A DNA stretch of 64,000 nucleotides from Streptomyces sp. RPT161 (GTDB taxonomy: Bacteria; Actinomycetota; Actinomycetes; Streptomycetales; Streptomycetaceae), in the NCBI RefSeq assembly GCF_027533845.1, contig NZ_JAPZVN010000024.1, positions 31,624 through 95,623 of the forward strand, read 5' to 3'. The notes below the pieces were generated by a model, which saw only the letters and a program-made list of their open reading frames with translations, did no database searches and had not been told where the DNA came from. Made by a program: the position numbers and the translations under genes. Position 1 is the first letter of the stretch. Each line of letters opens with the position of its first letter. Shown piece after piece: positions 33,206 to 42,024 of the stretch.

Positions 33206-35209
33206 CTACTCCGGCTGAAAGGCGTACGCGTCCGGGACCGGGTGCTGGGCCCGGGCCCGGCTGCGCACCGTCTCCGTGACGGGGCCGGAACCCGCGACAA
33301 GCCGTTCCGCCACCGCGAACCACGTCTCGCTCAGCGTCTCCTCACCCTCCGCCAGGTCGTCCACCTCGAACCCGGCGTCGAAGACACCGCGCGCCCCGCT
33401 CACGTCCCCAAGCGCCAACAACACCTGCGCCGCCAGCAAGCGGAACCGCCCGCGCCGCCGTACCTCCGGCGACAGCGCCCCGAGCATCGTCTCCGCGTCC
33501 TCGGCCCGCCCGGCCGCCAGCAGGGCGGGCACCGCCTCCCGGGCGAGGGCGCCCAGCACGGTGTCCCCCTGCCCCGACTCCACCGCCAGTGCGAAGGCGC
33601 GCAGATACCGCTCCGCCGCCCGTTTCGGATGCCCCGACTCCGCGTCCGCGACAGCGAGGCACCGCACCACCCAGCACGACTCCGCCGCCTTGAGCGAACG
33701 CTCCCAACTGCGCACCGCCTGCGCCCGGTCACCGGCGTGCCACTGCGCCACCCCGAGGTGGTACTCGACCAGGGCGTCCGCCGGCGCCGTCTCCAGCAGC
33801 TCCCGCCAGTGCGCGGCGACCAGCGTCGGCCCGGGCGGCACGTCCAACGAACCCGTTGGCAGGCGGCCGTTGTGCAGCAGTTCCACCCAGGGGCGCTGCT
33901 CCTCCCCCAACGTCGCCTCGTCGAACGGCGTACCGGGCAGCTTGAACCGCCCGTGCAGCACTTCCAGCGCGCCCCAACCGGAGCCCGCGGCGAGGATTTC
34001 CCTCGGCTCGGTGTCGGCGCTCGCCAGCCAGGCGCGGTACGCCTCCTCGACGTACGACCGCGGCAACGCCGCCTCCAGTCCGCGCGCCACCGCGTCCCGC
34101 GCCGCCGTCCAGTCCGTGCCGTGCGCCGCGTCCGGATCCGTCGCGAGCGGACCGTAGGCCTCCAGCCAGGACAGTTCACTGACCGGCTCCATGCGCAGGT
34201 GCTCCAACTGCGTTCGGGCCAGCCCCGCTTGGATCTCGATGTACCCGTCCGTGCCGGGCTCGGTGAGCCAGCGCTGCCAGCGCTGCGATGCGGGACCGTT
34301 TCCCCACAGGAACAGCTTGCGTCCGCGCAACCGGTCCGTGGAGGTCTGTACGAGCCCGTGCCCCTCGCCGTCCAGCGCGGCGATCCACTTGCGCGCGGAG
34401 TCCGGCACCTCGTAGAAGTAGTCGGCGGGGCGTTCGCCGCGCACCGGGTACGTGCGGTCGGCGCCCTGCCACCGCGGCACGGGAACGCGGCGCAGCGAGC
34501 GCTCGTATCCGAAGTGCCAGGCCTCCTCGGCGGGGACGATGACCCGGGTGTCCGGGCTCTCGGTGACCGCGGTGTTGGACCACCAGTACACGGGCGCGGG
34601 CCGGTGGTGCGGGTTGCGTATGCGGACGCCGACCAGCAGGAACTCGGCGTCCTCCGGCAGCCACAGGTCGATCTGGAACGGCAGGTCGCGCAGCCGCTCC
34701 CACTCCCACAGCCGCAGCATCTCGCCCCCGTCGGGCGCGGGCACCCGGGCGGCGTGTACCGGGGCGCAGCACAAGGCGGTGTGACCGGTCGCGCCGATGT
34801 TCCATTCGATGCCGCCGGAGAACCAGGCGCCCGCCAGCCCGAAGTCCGCGGGCTGCAACACCGGGTTGCGGTAGAGGAGTTCGCGTCCGGTGGACTTGTG
34901 CACCAGGGAGTACACACGTCCGCCGAGGCCGGGCAGCACAGTGGCTCGCAGACGATCGTTCTCGATGACGATGGCGTCGAGGTCGGTGGGCGTGCGGTGG
35001 CGGTCGTATCCGTCGAGTCGACGCACCGGCAGCAGGGAGCGCAGCGGCGCGTAGCCGATCTGGCGCGCCATGTCCGCCGGAAGCCCTGCCCGGTCGCGCT
35101 CATGGACCTGGTGCGGGTCGGCCGGGGTGCGCAGAGCGGGCAGCGGGTTCTCCTCGCCGAGGTGGGCGGCGGGGAGGGTGATGCTGGTGCGTCGCACGGT
35201 GGTGGCCAA
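33206..35209 (-). CDS. DUF5107 domain protein with C-terminal TPR-like repeats
   Basis: The 667-residue protein has an N-terminal DUF5107 beta-sandwich region (about 30-340), a galactose-mutarotase-like fold: LRATVLPGLGGRVYSLVHK, LLYRNPVLQPADFGLAGAWFSGGIEWNIG and YWWSNTAVTESPDTRVI. The rest is helical repeats (YHLGVAQWHAGDRAQAVRSW, RYLRAFALAVESGQGD). No signal peptide is seen, so it is cytosolic. Such proteins occur in glycoside-utilisation loci and probably handle or sense sugars. It lies between two mannosidase genes. TTG 35209 is preferred, as AAAGGGG lies 5 bases upstream; an in-frame ATG at 35278 lacks support. Confidence 0.8.
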   Translation of the reverse strand: MATTVRRTSITLPAAHLGEENPLPALRTPADPHQVHERDRAGLPADMARQIGYAPLRSLLPVRRLDGYDRHRTPTDLDAIVIENDRLRATVLPGLGGRVYSLVHKSTGRELLYRNPVLQPADFGLAGAWFSGGIEWNIGATGHTALCCAPVHAARVPAPDGGEMLRLWEWERLRDLPFQIDLWLPEDAEFLLVGVRIRNPHHRPAPVYWWSNTAVTESPDTRVIVPAEEAWHFGYERSLRRVPVPRWQGADRTYPVRGERPADYFYEVPDSARKWIAALDGEGHGLVQTSTDRLRGRKLFLWGNGPASQRWQRWLTEPGTDGYIEIQAGLARTQLEHLRMEPVSELSWLEAYGPLATDPDAAHGTDWTAARDAVARGLEAALPRSYVEEAYRAWLASADTEPREILAAGSGWGALEVLHGRFKLPGTPFDEATLGEEQRPWVELLHNGRLPTGSLDVPPGPTLVAAHWRELLETAPADALVEYHLGVAQWHAGDRAQAVRSWERSLKAAESCWVVRCLAVADAESGHPKRAAERYLRAFALAVESGQGDTVLGALAREAVPALLAAGRAEDAETMLGALSPEVRRRGRFRLLAAQVLLALGDVSGARGVFDAGFEVDDLAEGEETLSETWFAVAERLVAGSGPVTETVRSRARAQHPVPDAYAFQPE

Positions 35210-35519
35210 GGCTGCCCCTTTCTGACTGGTGGCGGTGCCGCGGGTCCGGTTGGCGGGCGAGGCCCCGCGTTTTCCCATCGAACCCGGTGAGGTCCCGGGG
35301 CCACCAGACCTTTTCGCGGACTGGGCGACACCTTGACGTAATTCCGCGGGAGCGGCCGACGGTAATTGAAGCGATCTTTACCGATCCCGCGTTTGGATGC
35401 GTGCCACATCCTTAATGCGTCGACGCGGTCAGGACGGCCGAGTCGCCCGCCACCGTGCGGCGTTCACCGAGCGACCCGGCCTGGTCCGGCGGCCGTACGC
35501 CGGCCTCGCGGCGGTGGTG
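35210..35519. other. intergenic region upstream of the DUF5107 gene
   Basis: I see no gene. It should hold the DUF5107 promoter and the 3' end of the GH47 transcript. No clear copy of the LacI-like site found before GH92 is visible here. Confidence 0.35.
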
Positions 35520-36986
35520 CTAGGAGCGCCGCAGGCCCCGCAGAACCTTTCCTTCCGTGGACAGGTAGCCGTTCCGGTAATCGAACCGCCGGGTTCCGGA
35601 GAACATCAGGTACAGGTACTTGTAGTTCTCCGCGAACCAGTAAGCGGGCAGCAGATCACCTCGGCCCATTGGTGTCGTCGTCACGTCGGTGGCGATCGTG
35701 TAGCCGCCCGGCACCCGGAGATTGTCCCGCATGGCGGTGAAATACCGGTACGCGGTCCGCTTGTAGAAAGCGTCGTGCGTCAACCGCCACAGGTCGAAGG
35801 AGGAGTTGGGGTACTCGGGCCGCAGTTGGTTGCCCTTGTCGGTGGCCTCCAGCGTGCGGTAGTCGAGCCCCTCGGGCAGCACCGGGTACCGGTCGAGGGC
35901 GGCCGTCCACGAGCGGTAGTACGCCGCGCCGTCCCGTAGGTCGCCGCCCTTGCCCAGCAACCCCGCGTAGAAGGAGGCGAGTTCGGACTGGCTGGTGCCG
36001 GTCGGTGCGCCGGTGGCCGGATCGACCTGGCGGAACCACAGGTGGCCGGTGCTGGTGTCGGACTGGTGGCGCAGGATGGCGCGGGTCAGGGTCCGGTACC
36101 AGTCGCGCAGCCGGGTGTCGCCGAGGAGCGCGTAACCGCCCCACAGGTACTCGTAGAAGGAGTCCACCGGCGGGTTGGGGGCGGTGGAGTCGGTGTCGGT
36201 CCAGCGGCCGGTCTCCGCGTCGATCGAGGTGCCGAGCAGGTCGAGTGAACTGCGCTTGGCGATGACCGCGCGGTACGCGCGCAGGGACGCGTCGTAGTAC
36301 CGCGAGTCACCGGTGAGCTTGGACAGCAGCCCGAACTCCATGCTGTTCGTGCCCGCTTCGGCGAGCGGGACGTTGGGTCCGCTGACCGCACCGGTGCGCA
36401 GGTTGACGTGGGTGTACGGGATGCCGGTGGGCGAGGAGGTGAAGGCGGGCAGCAGGTGGTCGGTGAACTCGCGGCACAGCATGAGCAGTTTGCGCCGCCC
36501 GGTGGCGAGGTAGCCCGCGAGCAGGCCGCCGACGAGGCGGATGACGGCCTCGAAGACATGGACGTCGGCGTCCTGGGCCGGATCGAAGTGCTGCTCGATC
36601 CAGTCGCAGCAGCGCGCGAGTTCACGGTCCTCGCCCATCAGGAACAGCGTGTCGAGCGCCTCGACTATCGACAGTCCGAAGGTCTTGCCTGCGGCGAAGA
36701 AGTCGTTGTGGGTCCCGCTGACCGGGCGCACTTCGTCGTAGCCCCACGCGGTCGAGGTGTAACCGTGCCAGCCGTGCAGGAACTCGGCGTGGACCTGCTG
36801 GGTGATGTGGGCGTCGCCGGGAAGTGCGGCCGGGTCACCGGTCATGGATCTGGACCTCCCGGCGGCGAGGGCGGGCAGGGGGGTGAGCGCGGTACCGGCG
36901 AGTGCGGTGGCGGCCGCGCCCAGCAGGGTGCGGCGTGACGGGCGCCATGCGGCGGGCTCTTGGGATGCGCGGGAGAGGGGTCGCAT
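35520..36986 (-). CDS. GH47-type alpha-mannosidase, Tat-exported
   Basis: The 488-residue protein has a twin-arginine signal (WRPSRRTLLGAAATALAG) and the (alpha/alpha)7-barrel GH47 motifs: SIVEALDTLFLMGEDREL, FEAVIRLVGGLLAGYLATG, LAEAGTNSMEFGLLSKLTGD, VDSFYEYLWGGYALLGD, LRPEYPNSSFDLWRLT and the calcium-loop-like end YLSTEGKVLRGL. GH47 enzymes trim alpha-1,2-mannose from N-glycans and are mostly eukaryotic, with few bacterial members. Here it probably degrades fungal or plant glycans outside the cell with the nearby GH92. The start is ATG 36986; the ribosome site is weak. Confidence 0.88.
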   Translation of the reverse strand: MRPLSRASQEPAAWRPSRRTLLGAAATALAGTALTPLPALAAGRSRSMTGDPAALPGDAHITQQVHAEFLHGWHGYTSTAWGYDEVRPVSGTHNDFFAAGKTFGLSIVEALDTLFLMGEDRELARCCDWIEQHFDPAQDADVHVFEAVIRLVGGLLAGYLATGRRKLLMLCREFTDHLLPAFTSSPTGIPYTHVNLRTGAVSGPNVPLAEAGTNSMEFGLLSKLTGDSRYYDASLRAYRAVIAKRSSLDLLGTSIDAETGRWTDTDSTAPNPPVDSFYEYLWGGYALLGDTRLRDWYRTLTRAILRHQSDTSTGHLWFRQVDPATGAPTGTSQSELASFYAGLLGKGGDLRDGAAYYRSWTAALDRYPVLPEGLDYRTLEATDKGNQLRPEYPNSSFDLWRLTHDAFYKRTAYRYFTAMRDNLRVPGGYTIATDVTTTPMGRGDLLPAYWFAENYKYLYLMFSGTRRFDYRNGYLSTEGKVLRGLRRS

Positions 36987-37120
36987 GGCCCACGGACACT
37001 ACTCGTGGGACAGCGCCCGCCCAAGGGGATGCGCGCGACCGGTGCGGGTGCGTGAGCTGATTGCGGCCACTTTCCCGGTTTGGAACAACGACCCATTGAC
37101 GAAAGCGGGTTGGCTGTCCA

Positions 37121-37843
37121 TCAGCGCGACGTCGTCGCGGTGGCGATCGCCGCGCCGTATCCGTCGTCCACGGGGATGTCGGCCAGCGCCCAGCCCGCCA
37201 CGGCCGCGGGCTCGGGTCCGGTGCCCACGTACATGCGCTCGGGACCGCCCGCCAGACCCTCGCCGGTGCCCTTGAGGTAGGCCTCCTTGCGGGTCCAGCA
37301 GCGGGAGAAGGCGAGGACGCGGTCTGCCGGGGCCAGTGCGGCCAGTTCGGCCTGCTCCAGCGGGTGGAGGGTACGCGCGACGTCGTCGGCCACCGAGAGC
37401 GCGGGGATCTCCTCCACGTCGGCGCCGACCGGGTTGGCGGCGACGGCGATCAGGACCAGGTCGCCGCTGTGCGAGAGCGAGAAGTGCGGTGCGCCGCCGC
37501 TGACCGCGGGACGGCCGTGCGGGCCGGCGCACAGCGGGCACGACTCGCGTACGAAGACCATCTCACCCGGTGCCGTACCCGTGTACGCGCCCAGCAGCCG
37601 CCGCAACCCGACGTGCGCGACCGCGTAGCGATCGCGGTCCTCCGCCCGGACGAACGCCTGGTGGCGCCGGCGCTCCGCCGCGTCCAGCACGTCGATTCCG
37701 TCCAGTTCGGCCTTGTAGCTGGAAACCCGCAGCAGCCACACGTGCGCCGGCTCCCGCACCCCGGGCCACTCAAGCCCACCGGTCAACGTCCCGGTACCAA
37801 GTACACGCGGCACAATCCGCGCAGGCGGCGTCGGTACGGTCAT
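37121..37843 (-). CDS. 4'-phosphopantetheinyl transferase (Sfp type)
   Basis: The 240-residue protein is long enough for a monomeric Sfp-type enzyme, which arms carrier proteins of polyketide, peptide or fatty acid synthases with the CoA-derived arm. The signatures are PHFSLSHSGDLVLIAVA, VGADVEEIPAL (GxDxE) and FSRCWTRKEAYLKGTGEGL (WxxKEAxxK). The start is ATG 37843 with GGAGAG just before it. It is divergent from a GNAT gene. No biosynthetic cluster surrounds it, so it may serve distant ones. Confidence 0.9.
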   Translation of the reverse strand: MTVPTPPARIVPRVLGTGTLTGGLEWPGVREPAHVWLLRVSSYKAELDGIDVLDAAERRRHQAFVRAEDRDRYAVAHVGLRRLLGAYTGTAPGEMVFVRESCPLCAGPHGRPAVSGGAPHFSLSHSGDLVLIAVAANPVGADVEEIPALSVADDVARTLHPLEQAELAALAPADRVLAFSRCWTRKEAYLKGTGEGLAGGPERMYVGTGPEPAAVAGWALADIPVDDGYGAAIATATTSR

Positions 37844-37949
37844 CTCTCCAGCCCTCGAACGTCCCAGCAGTACCTCCCGATCTTCCCACCACCCGACCCT
37901 CCCCAATATCCGCGTGCTCCCGGCCCGCTTCTCCCGCCAGGATGGCTCC

Positions 37950-38522
37950 ATGACGTCGGCGCTGGTGCCTCCCTTCGTCGTCCCCACCCTCCCCGCGGGG
38001 GACGCTCTCACGCTGCGTGCCTGGTCGCTGGAGGACCTACCGCTGGTCCGCGAGGCGTCGGCCGACCCGTACATCCCGTCGATCACCACCGTGCCGAGCG
38101 TGTACTCGGCGGCGGCGGGCGTCGAGTTCGTCGAACGGCAGTGGCGGCGGGCCGCCGGCGGCGAGAGCTTCTCGTTCGTCATCGTCCGCGACCGCGGTCC
38201 TCGTCCCGTCGGTGCGGCCTCGTTCCGACCGCTCGGGGAAGGGCGGGCGTCCCTCGGCTACTGGGTCGCCGCGTCCGCGCGCGGCCAGGGAGCGGCGCTC
38301 GACGCGCTGCGGGCGATGACCACTTGGGGCCTGCGAACGCTGCGCCTGCCCCGACTCGAACTCCATGTGGAACCGTGGAACACGGCGTCACTGCGCACCG
38401 CCGAGCGCGCCGGATTCCAGCGGGAGGGGCTGCTGCCCGGTGGGCGGTGGATCGCCGGTGAGCCTCGGGACGTGGTGGTGTACGCGCGGCTACGCGGCGG
38501 CGGAGGAGCGCCGCCGCAGTAG
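37950..38522 (+). CDS. GNAT-family N-acetyltransferase (RimJ-like)
   Basis: The 190-residue protein has the GNAT fold of RimJ/RimL type: LTLRAWSLEDLPLVREAS, VGAASFRPLGEGRASLGYWV, AASARGQGAALDALRAM (acetyl-CoA loop) and LHVEPWNTASLRTAERAGFQREG. It may acetylate a protein N-terminus or a small molecule. ATG 37950 has AGGA upstream. Its last 33 bases overlap the convergent GT87-like gene. Confidence 0.85.
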   Translation: MTSALVPPFVVPTLPAGDALTLRAWSLEDLPLVREASADPYIPSITTVPSVYSAAAGVEFVERQWRRAAGGESFSFVIVRDRGPRPVGAASFRPLGEGRASLGYWVAASARGQGAALDALRAMTTWGLRTLRLPRLELHVEPWNTASLRTAERAGFQREGLLPGGRWIAGEPRDVVVYARLRGGGGAPPQ

Positions 38523-39911
38523 CGCCCCCGTGACCACCGTCAGGGCCGCCAGGCCGAAGGGCCAGGCCTGTGTCGGGACGCCGCGCAGGCCTTCCGCGCC
38601 CTCGACGTAGAGGACCATGCCCGCGGCCGGGATCGAGAGCCATTCCCAGCGGCCGTCCAGGCAGACCAGTGCGACCACCAGTAGTGCGTACCAGTAGTAG
38701 CCGGGCGAGGTGACGAGCAGCGCGGTGCCGGTCACCAACAGCGCGCCGCGCCAGGGCCGTTGGGGGTCGCCGAAGCGCAGCACGTACAGCGCGGCCAGCG
38801 CGATCAGCGCGACGGCAACCGGCCCGGCCCACGCGTCCGGCAGTACCAGCCGCAGCAGCGCGAACCGGCCGACGCTGCCCGCGTCGTACCCCTCCTCATG
38901 CAGATAGCCGGGCAGGTACCCGATCACTCCGGCGCCCGAGACGACCACGTACGGCAGATACGCGAGGGCGATCACCAGTACGGCGGGGACCAGTACCCGG
39001 GCGGCCTCGGCGAGCCGGTCCCGCCAGCGCCGGCCGGGAGCCAGCACGCCGGACAGCGCACCGGGCAGTGCGAGCGCGGGCAGGAGTTTGACCGCGATGC
39101 CGGCACCAAGCAGCGCCCCACGGCGCACCCCTGGCCCGACCGCGAAGGCGAGCACCATGAACAGCACGCCGAGGGTGTCCACATGCGCGTCGTTGACCGC
39201 GCCGAAGGCCACCGCCGGGCACCACGCCCACAGTGCCGCCCGCCAGGGATCGCCGCGCCGCCGCAGCACCAGCAGCAGCGCCCCGGCCGTCGCCACGGCC
39301 AGGACCGCGCCCGCGACCTGGAAAGGCTTGTGGCGGCTGCCCGCCGGGGAGACCGCGTGCACGCCCAGGTACCAGCCCTCGGCGACCGGCGGGTAAATGG
39401 TGTGCACCGTCGGCCTGTTGATGTGGGTGCACACGCCTCCTGGCGCCGGGTGCAGGTCCCAGGCCCGGCACGCGGTGCCGGACGGGAACAGCCAGGGGTC
39501 GCGTAGCCGGGCCAGTTCCGGCGCGGCGGGCGGATAGGCGTACGGCGAGATCCCGGCAGCCTGCACCCGGCCGTCCCACGCGTACCGGTACATGTCGTCA
39601 CTGGTGCGCGGCGGCGCCGACAGCGCGGCGGCGGCCAGCGCCACCCCGCCGACCAGCACGAGCGCCACCGCCGCCCGGCGCGGAACCTTCCGTACCGCCC
39701 AGACGGCCGCGGCGAACAGCGCCCAGCCCACGCCGTACCAGGCCAGCAGGTGGCCGGGGGCGCCGAGGTCGCCGCCGATGCGCACGGTGGCGGCGGTGAC
39801 CGCGGTCAGGGCGGCGAGCAGGGCGGCGGTGATGACGGTGCGTACTCCCACAGGTGCCACGGTGGCAGCCGAGGCGGCGCAAGGCGATCTTCCCGGGTGC
39901 GGTGTCCGCAT
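38490..39911 (-). CDS. GT87-like polyprenol-phosphate-mannose-dependent mannosyltransferase (integral membrane)
   Basis: The 473-residue protein has about 11-13 membrane helices and the GT-C signature near the first outside loop: SDDMYRYAWDGRVQAAGISPYAYPPA (about 104-130), with the catalytic-type aspartate region, then RPTVHTIYPPVAEG. The sequence DAHVDTLGVLF and AGIAVKLLPALALPG follow. This matches actinobacterial GT87-type mannosyltransferases, which use a lipid-linked sugar on the outer face. The start ATG 39911 has no clear ribosome site, and a GTG start about 20 codons further in is possible. It is divergent from the molybdo-oxidoreductase gene, 54 bases away. Confidence 0.75.
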   Translation of the reverse strand: MRTPHPGRSPCAASAATVAPVGVRTVITAALLAALTAVTAATVRIGGDLGAPGHLLAWYGVGWALFAAAVWAVRKVPRRAAVALVLVGGVALAAAALSAPPRTSDDMYRYAWDGRVQAAGISPYAYPPAAPELARLRDPWLFPSGTACRAWDLHPAPGGVCTHINRPTVHTIYPPVAEGWYLGVHAVSPAGSRHKPFQVAGAVLAVATAGALLLVLRRRGDPWRAALWAWCPAVAFGAVNDAHVDTLGVLFMVLAFAVGPGVRRGALLGAGIAVKLLPALALPGALSGVLAPGRRWRDRLAEAARVLVPAVLVIALAYLPYVVVSGAGVIGYLPGYLHEEGYDAGSVGRFALLRLVLPDAWAGPVAVALIALAALYVLRFGDPQRPWRGALLVTGTALLVTSPGYYWYALLVVALVCLDGRWEWLSIPAAGMVLYVEGAEGLRGVPTQAWPFGLAALTVVTGALLRRRSSAAA

Positions 39912-39965
39912 TCCGTAAGGAGTCACGACCCCCCGTACGCGGCTTTTCCGCTGTGGGATGGAGCC

Positions 39966-41108
39966 ATGAGAGCGATGGGATTCCGACCGCCGCTGCCCGT
40001 CTTCCGGGGGCGGTTGCATGACGCGCGGACGGCGACGGTGATCGGCCGGGCGCTGGGCGCCGCCATGTTGACCTGCTTTGTCACCGGAGTTGTCAGCCAC
40101 TACCTTCAGCAGCCGCCGAGTTGGGCGGTCAACGTGCTGCCGAGCCGTCCGGTGTGGGGGTACCGGCTCACCCAGGGGCTGCATGTGGCGAGCGGCATAG
40201 CGGCGGTTCCGCTGCTGCTGGCCAAGTTGTGGACGGTGTATCCCCGGCTGTTCGGATGGCCGCCGGTGCGGTCGGTGCTGCACGCGCTGGAGCGGTTGTC
40301 GATCGCCGTGCTGGTGGCCAGTGCGCTGCTGGAGCTGTTCACCGGGCTGTTGGACACGGTGCAGTGGTATCCGTGGCCGTTCCCGTTCCGCCAGGTGCAC
40401 TTCGCGCTGGCCTGGGTGGCGGTGGGCTCGCTGCTGCTGCACATCGCGGTCAAGGCGCCGGTGATCGCGGCGAGTTGGCGCCGCGTCCGGCCGGACGGGG
40501 AGTCGGCGGACGTGGACGGTCCCGACCGGCGGTCGTTCGTCGCGGCGGTGGGCGCCGCGGTGGGCGCGGTGACGCTGACGACGGTGGGGCAGGCGTTCGG
40601 TCCGCTCAAGGACCTCGATCTGCTGGGGGCGCGCCAGCCGGACCACGGCCCGCAGGGCCTGCCGGTGAACCGCACGGCCGCCGCGGCGGGCGTCACCGCG
40701 GACCTGGTGTCCGACTGGCGGCTGCGTGTGGTGGGTCCACGCCCCTACGAGGTGACGCTCGCCGAACTGCGTTCGCTGGCGCAGCGGTCCGCCGTCCTGC
40801 CGATCGCCTGTGTGGAGGGCTGGAGCAGGAACGGGCACTGGACGGGAGTCCCCATACGGGACCTGATCGACCGCGCGGGCGCCCCACCGCACGCCCGGCT
40901 CCGGGTGGTGTCACTGGAGCGCGGCGGGAACTACGGGGTGTCGGAGATGGGCGCCTCCTACGCCCGCGATCCGCTGACGCTGCTAGCGCTCTCCCTCAAC
41001 GGCCGACCGCTGTCGTACGACCACGGCTTCCCCGCCCGGATCATCGCCCCGAACCGCCCGGGTGTACTCCAGACCAAGTGGGTCACCCGGCTGGAGGTGC
41101 TGTCGTGA
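39966..41108 (+). CDS. membrane-anchored molybdopterin oxidoreductase (sulfite-oxidase-like fold) with haem-b-like anchor
   Basis: The 380-residue protein has an N-terminal membrane domain (about 25-170) of four or five helices with spaced histidines (His45, His73, His145, His159) that fit a cytochrome b-type anchor. Then comes a soluble molybdopterin domain (about 235-380): DWRLRVVGPRPYEVTLAELR, LPIACVEGWSRNGHWTGVPI with Cys282 as probable molybdenum ligand, and RIIAPNRPGVLQTKWV. The lack of a separate Tat signal suggests the domain sits just after the last helix. Substrate is unknown. The stop overlaps the next start (GTGA), so the small membrane gene is coupled. Confidence 0.85.
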   Translation: MRAMGFRPPLPVFRGRLHDARTATVIGRALGAAMLTCFVTGVVSHYLQQPPSWAVNVLPSRPVWGYRLTQGLHVASGIAAVPLLLAKLWTVYPRLFGWPPVRSVLHALERLSIAVLVASALLELFTGLLDTVQWYPWPFPFRQVHFALAWVAVGSLLLHIAVKAPVIAASWRRVRPDGESADVDGPDRRSFVAAVGAAVGAVTLTTVGQAFGPLKDLDLLGARQPDHGPQGLPVNRTAAAAGVTADLVSDWRLRVVGPRPYEVTLAELRSLAQRSAVLPIACVEGWSRNGHWTGVPIRDLIDRAGAPPHARLRVVSLERGGNYGVSEMGASYARDPLTLLALSLNGRPLSYDHGFPARIIAPNRPGVLQTKWVTRLEVLS

Positions 41109-41827
41109 AGACCCGCCTGGTGATCGGCGCGTTGGGGCTGGCGGCCTTGGGCGTCGGCCTGTCCGTCCTGCTCACCGATCCCTATGTGCGCGACCCGTTG
41201 GACGTCGCCTGGTGGCTGGCGGGGGCCGTGCTGCTGCACGACGGTGTGCTGGTGCCCGTGGTGCTGGCGGTCGGGGCCGCGCTACGGGTGCCGCGCCGGG
41301 TGCGCGGTCCGCTGCGCGGCGGCCTGATCGCGGCGGGATGCGTGACCGCGGTGGCGCTGCCCGCCCTGCTGAGGCCAGGCCCGGTGGCCAACCCCTCCGT
41401 GCTTCCCCTGGACTACGGGCGCGGCCTGCTCATCGCCCTGACCGCGGTGGCCGCCGCCACGGTGCTGGCGGCGGCCCGGTCCGGGATCCGGTCACGGCGC
41501 GAAGCGACGGGCGCCGGTGACCGACCACACCTCGGCGACGCGGTCGCCGTCCAGGGCCAGCATGTCGATACCGCTCTTGGTGGTGACGTCGCCCACCGCG
41601 TCGGGGACGTCAACGGTCCAGCGCGCGGCCACAGTTCGGGTGACCGGGTCCACCGCGGGCGTGCCGTCCACGGCGTAGCGCAGTCCGGGGGCCGGGTACC
41701 GGTCCCGGAACTCGCCGATCAAGGAGGCGATGTCGGCGGGTCCGCGGAAGGCGTCGGCGGTGTCGGCGATGGCGGACGCGAAGCGGATGCGGAATCCGGG
41801 GGTGAGGATCACCTGGGCGAGCGCTAG
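41105..41827 (+). CDS. small membrane protein, coupled to the molybdo-oxidoreductase; tail antisense to SnoaL gene
   Basis: GTG 41105 overlaps the molybdoenzyme stop (GTGA). The first about 125 residues look real: a membrane helix (LVIGALGLAALGVGLSVLL), WWLAGAVLLHDGVLVPVVLA, VALPALLRPGPVANPSVLPL and LLIALTAVAAATVLAAAR. After about residue 130 the frame runs to 41827 through the SnoaL gene on the other strand, and that part (GDRPHLGDAVAVQGQHVD) reads as shadow sequence. A stop has probably been lost or lies in a frame changed by an indel near 41500; the functional protein is likely the first 130 residues. Its role may be as subunit or assembly factor of the oxidoreductase. Confidence 0.6.
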   Translation: MKTRLVIGALGLAALGVGLSVLLTDPYVRDPLDVAWWLAGAVLLHDGVLVPVVLAVGAALRVPRRVRGPLRGGLIAAGCVTAVALPALLRPGPVANPSVLPLDYGRGLLIALTAVAAATVLAAARSGIRSRREATGAGDRPHLGDAVAVQGQHVDTALGGDVAHRVGDVNGPARGHSSGDRVHRGRAVHGVAQSGGRVPVPELADQGGDVGGSAEGVGGVGDGGREADAESGGEDHLGER

Positions 41828-41914
41828 GTCGCCGTTCCAGAGCGCCGTCCACTGGTCGAACAGGCGGATGCCGTGGGCGCGGGTGAGGTCAGTGGTCCGG
41901 GTGTGCGTGGTCAT
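41492..41914 (-). CDS. SnoaL-like/NTF2-fold small protein
   Basis: The 140-residue protein has the SnoaL/NTF2 cone fold: LFDQWTALWNGDLALAQVIL, FRGPADIASLIGEFRDRYP, YAVDGTPAVD, VAARWTV and GIDMLALDGDRVAEVWSV. Such domains act as polyketide cyclases, hydrolases or binding proteins, and this one cannot be assigned further. ATG 41914 has AAAGGCG upstream. It lies 110 bases after the WYL regulator on the same strand, a common regulator/target pairing. Confidence 0.8.
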   Translation of the reverse strand: MTTHTRTTDLTRAHGIRLFDQWTALWNGDLALAQVILTPGFRIRFASAIADTADAFRGPADIASLIGEFRDRYPAPGLRYAVDGTPAVDPVTRTVAARWTVDVPDAVGDVTTKSGIDMLALDGDRVAEVWSVTGARRFAP

Positions 41915-42024
41915 GCCGAACGCCTTTCGCAGAGGGCCCGTCGAACTCGTCGGGAACGACTCTGGCGGGCTTCGGCGACACCTCCCTGTCGGTGTTTGCG
42001 GCCGGATCGCCCATGGCTCTGGCG

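Noticed and set aside
37121..38522. Biosynthetic gene cluster around the phosphopantetheinyl transferase
   Set aside because: No carrier proteins, ketosynthases or adenylation modules are adjacent; the acyl-CoA ligase at 11 kb is a fatty acid enzyme.
39912..40892. Extension of the GT87-like gene to 40892
   Set aside because: That part lies over the molybdo-oxidoreductase on the other strand and lacks any membrane or domain pattern.
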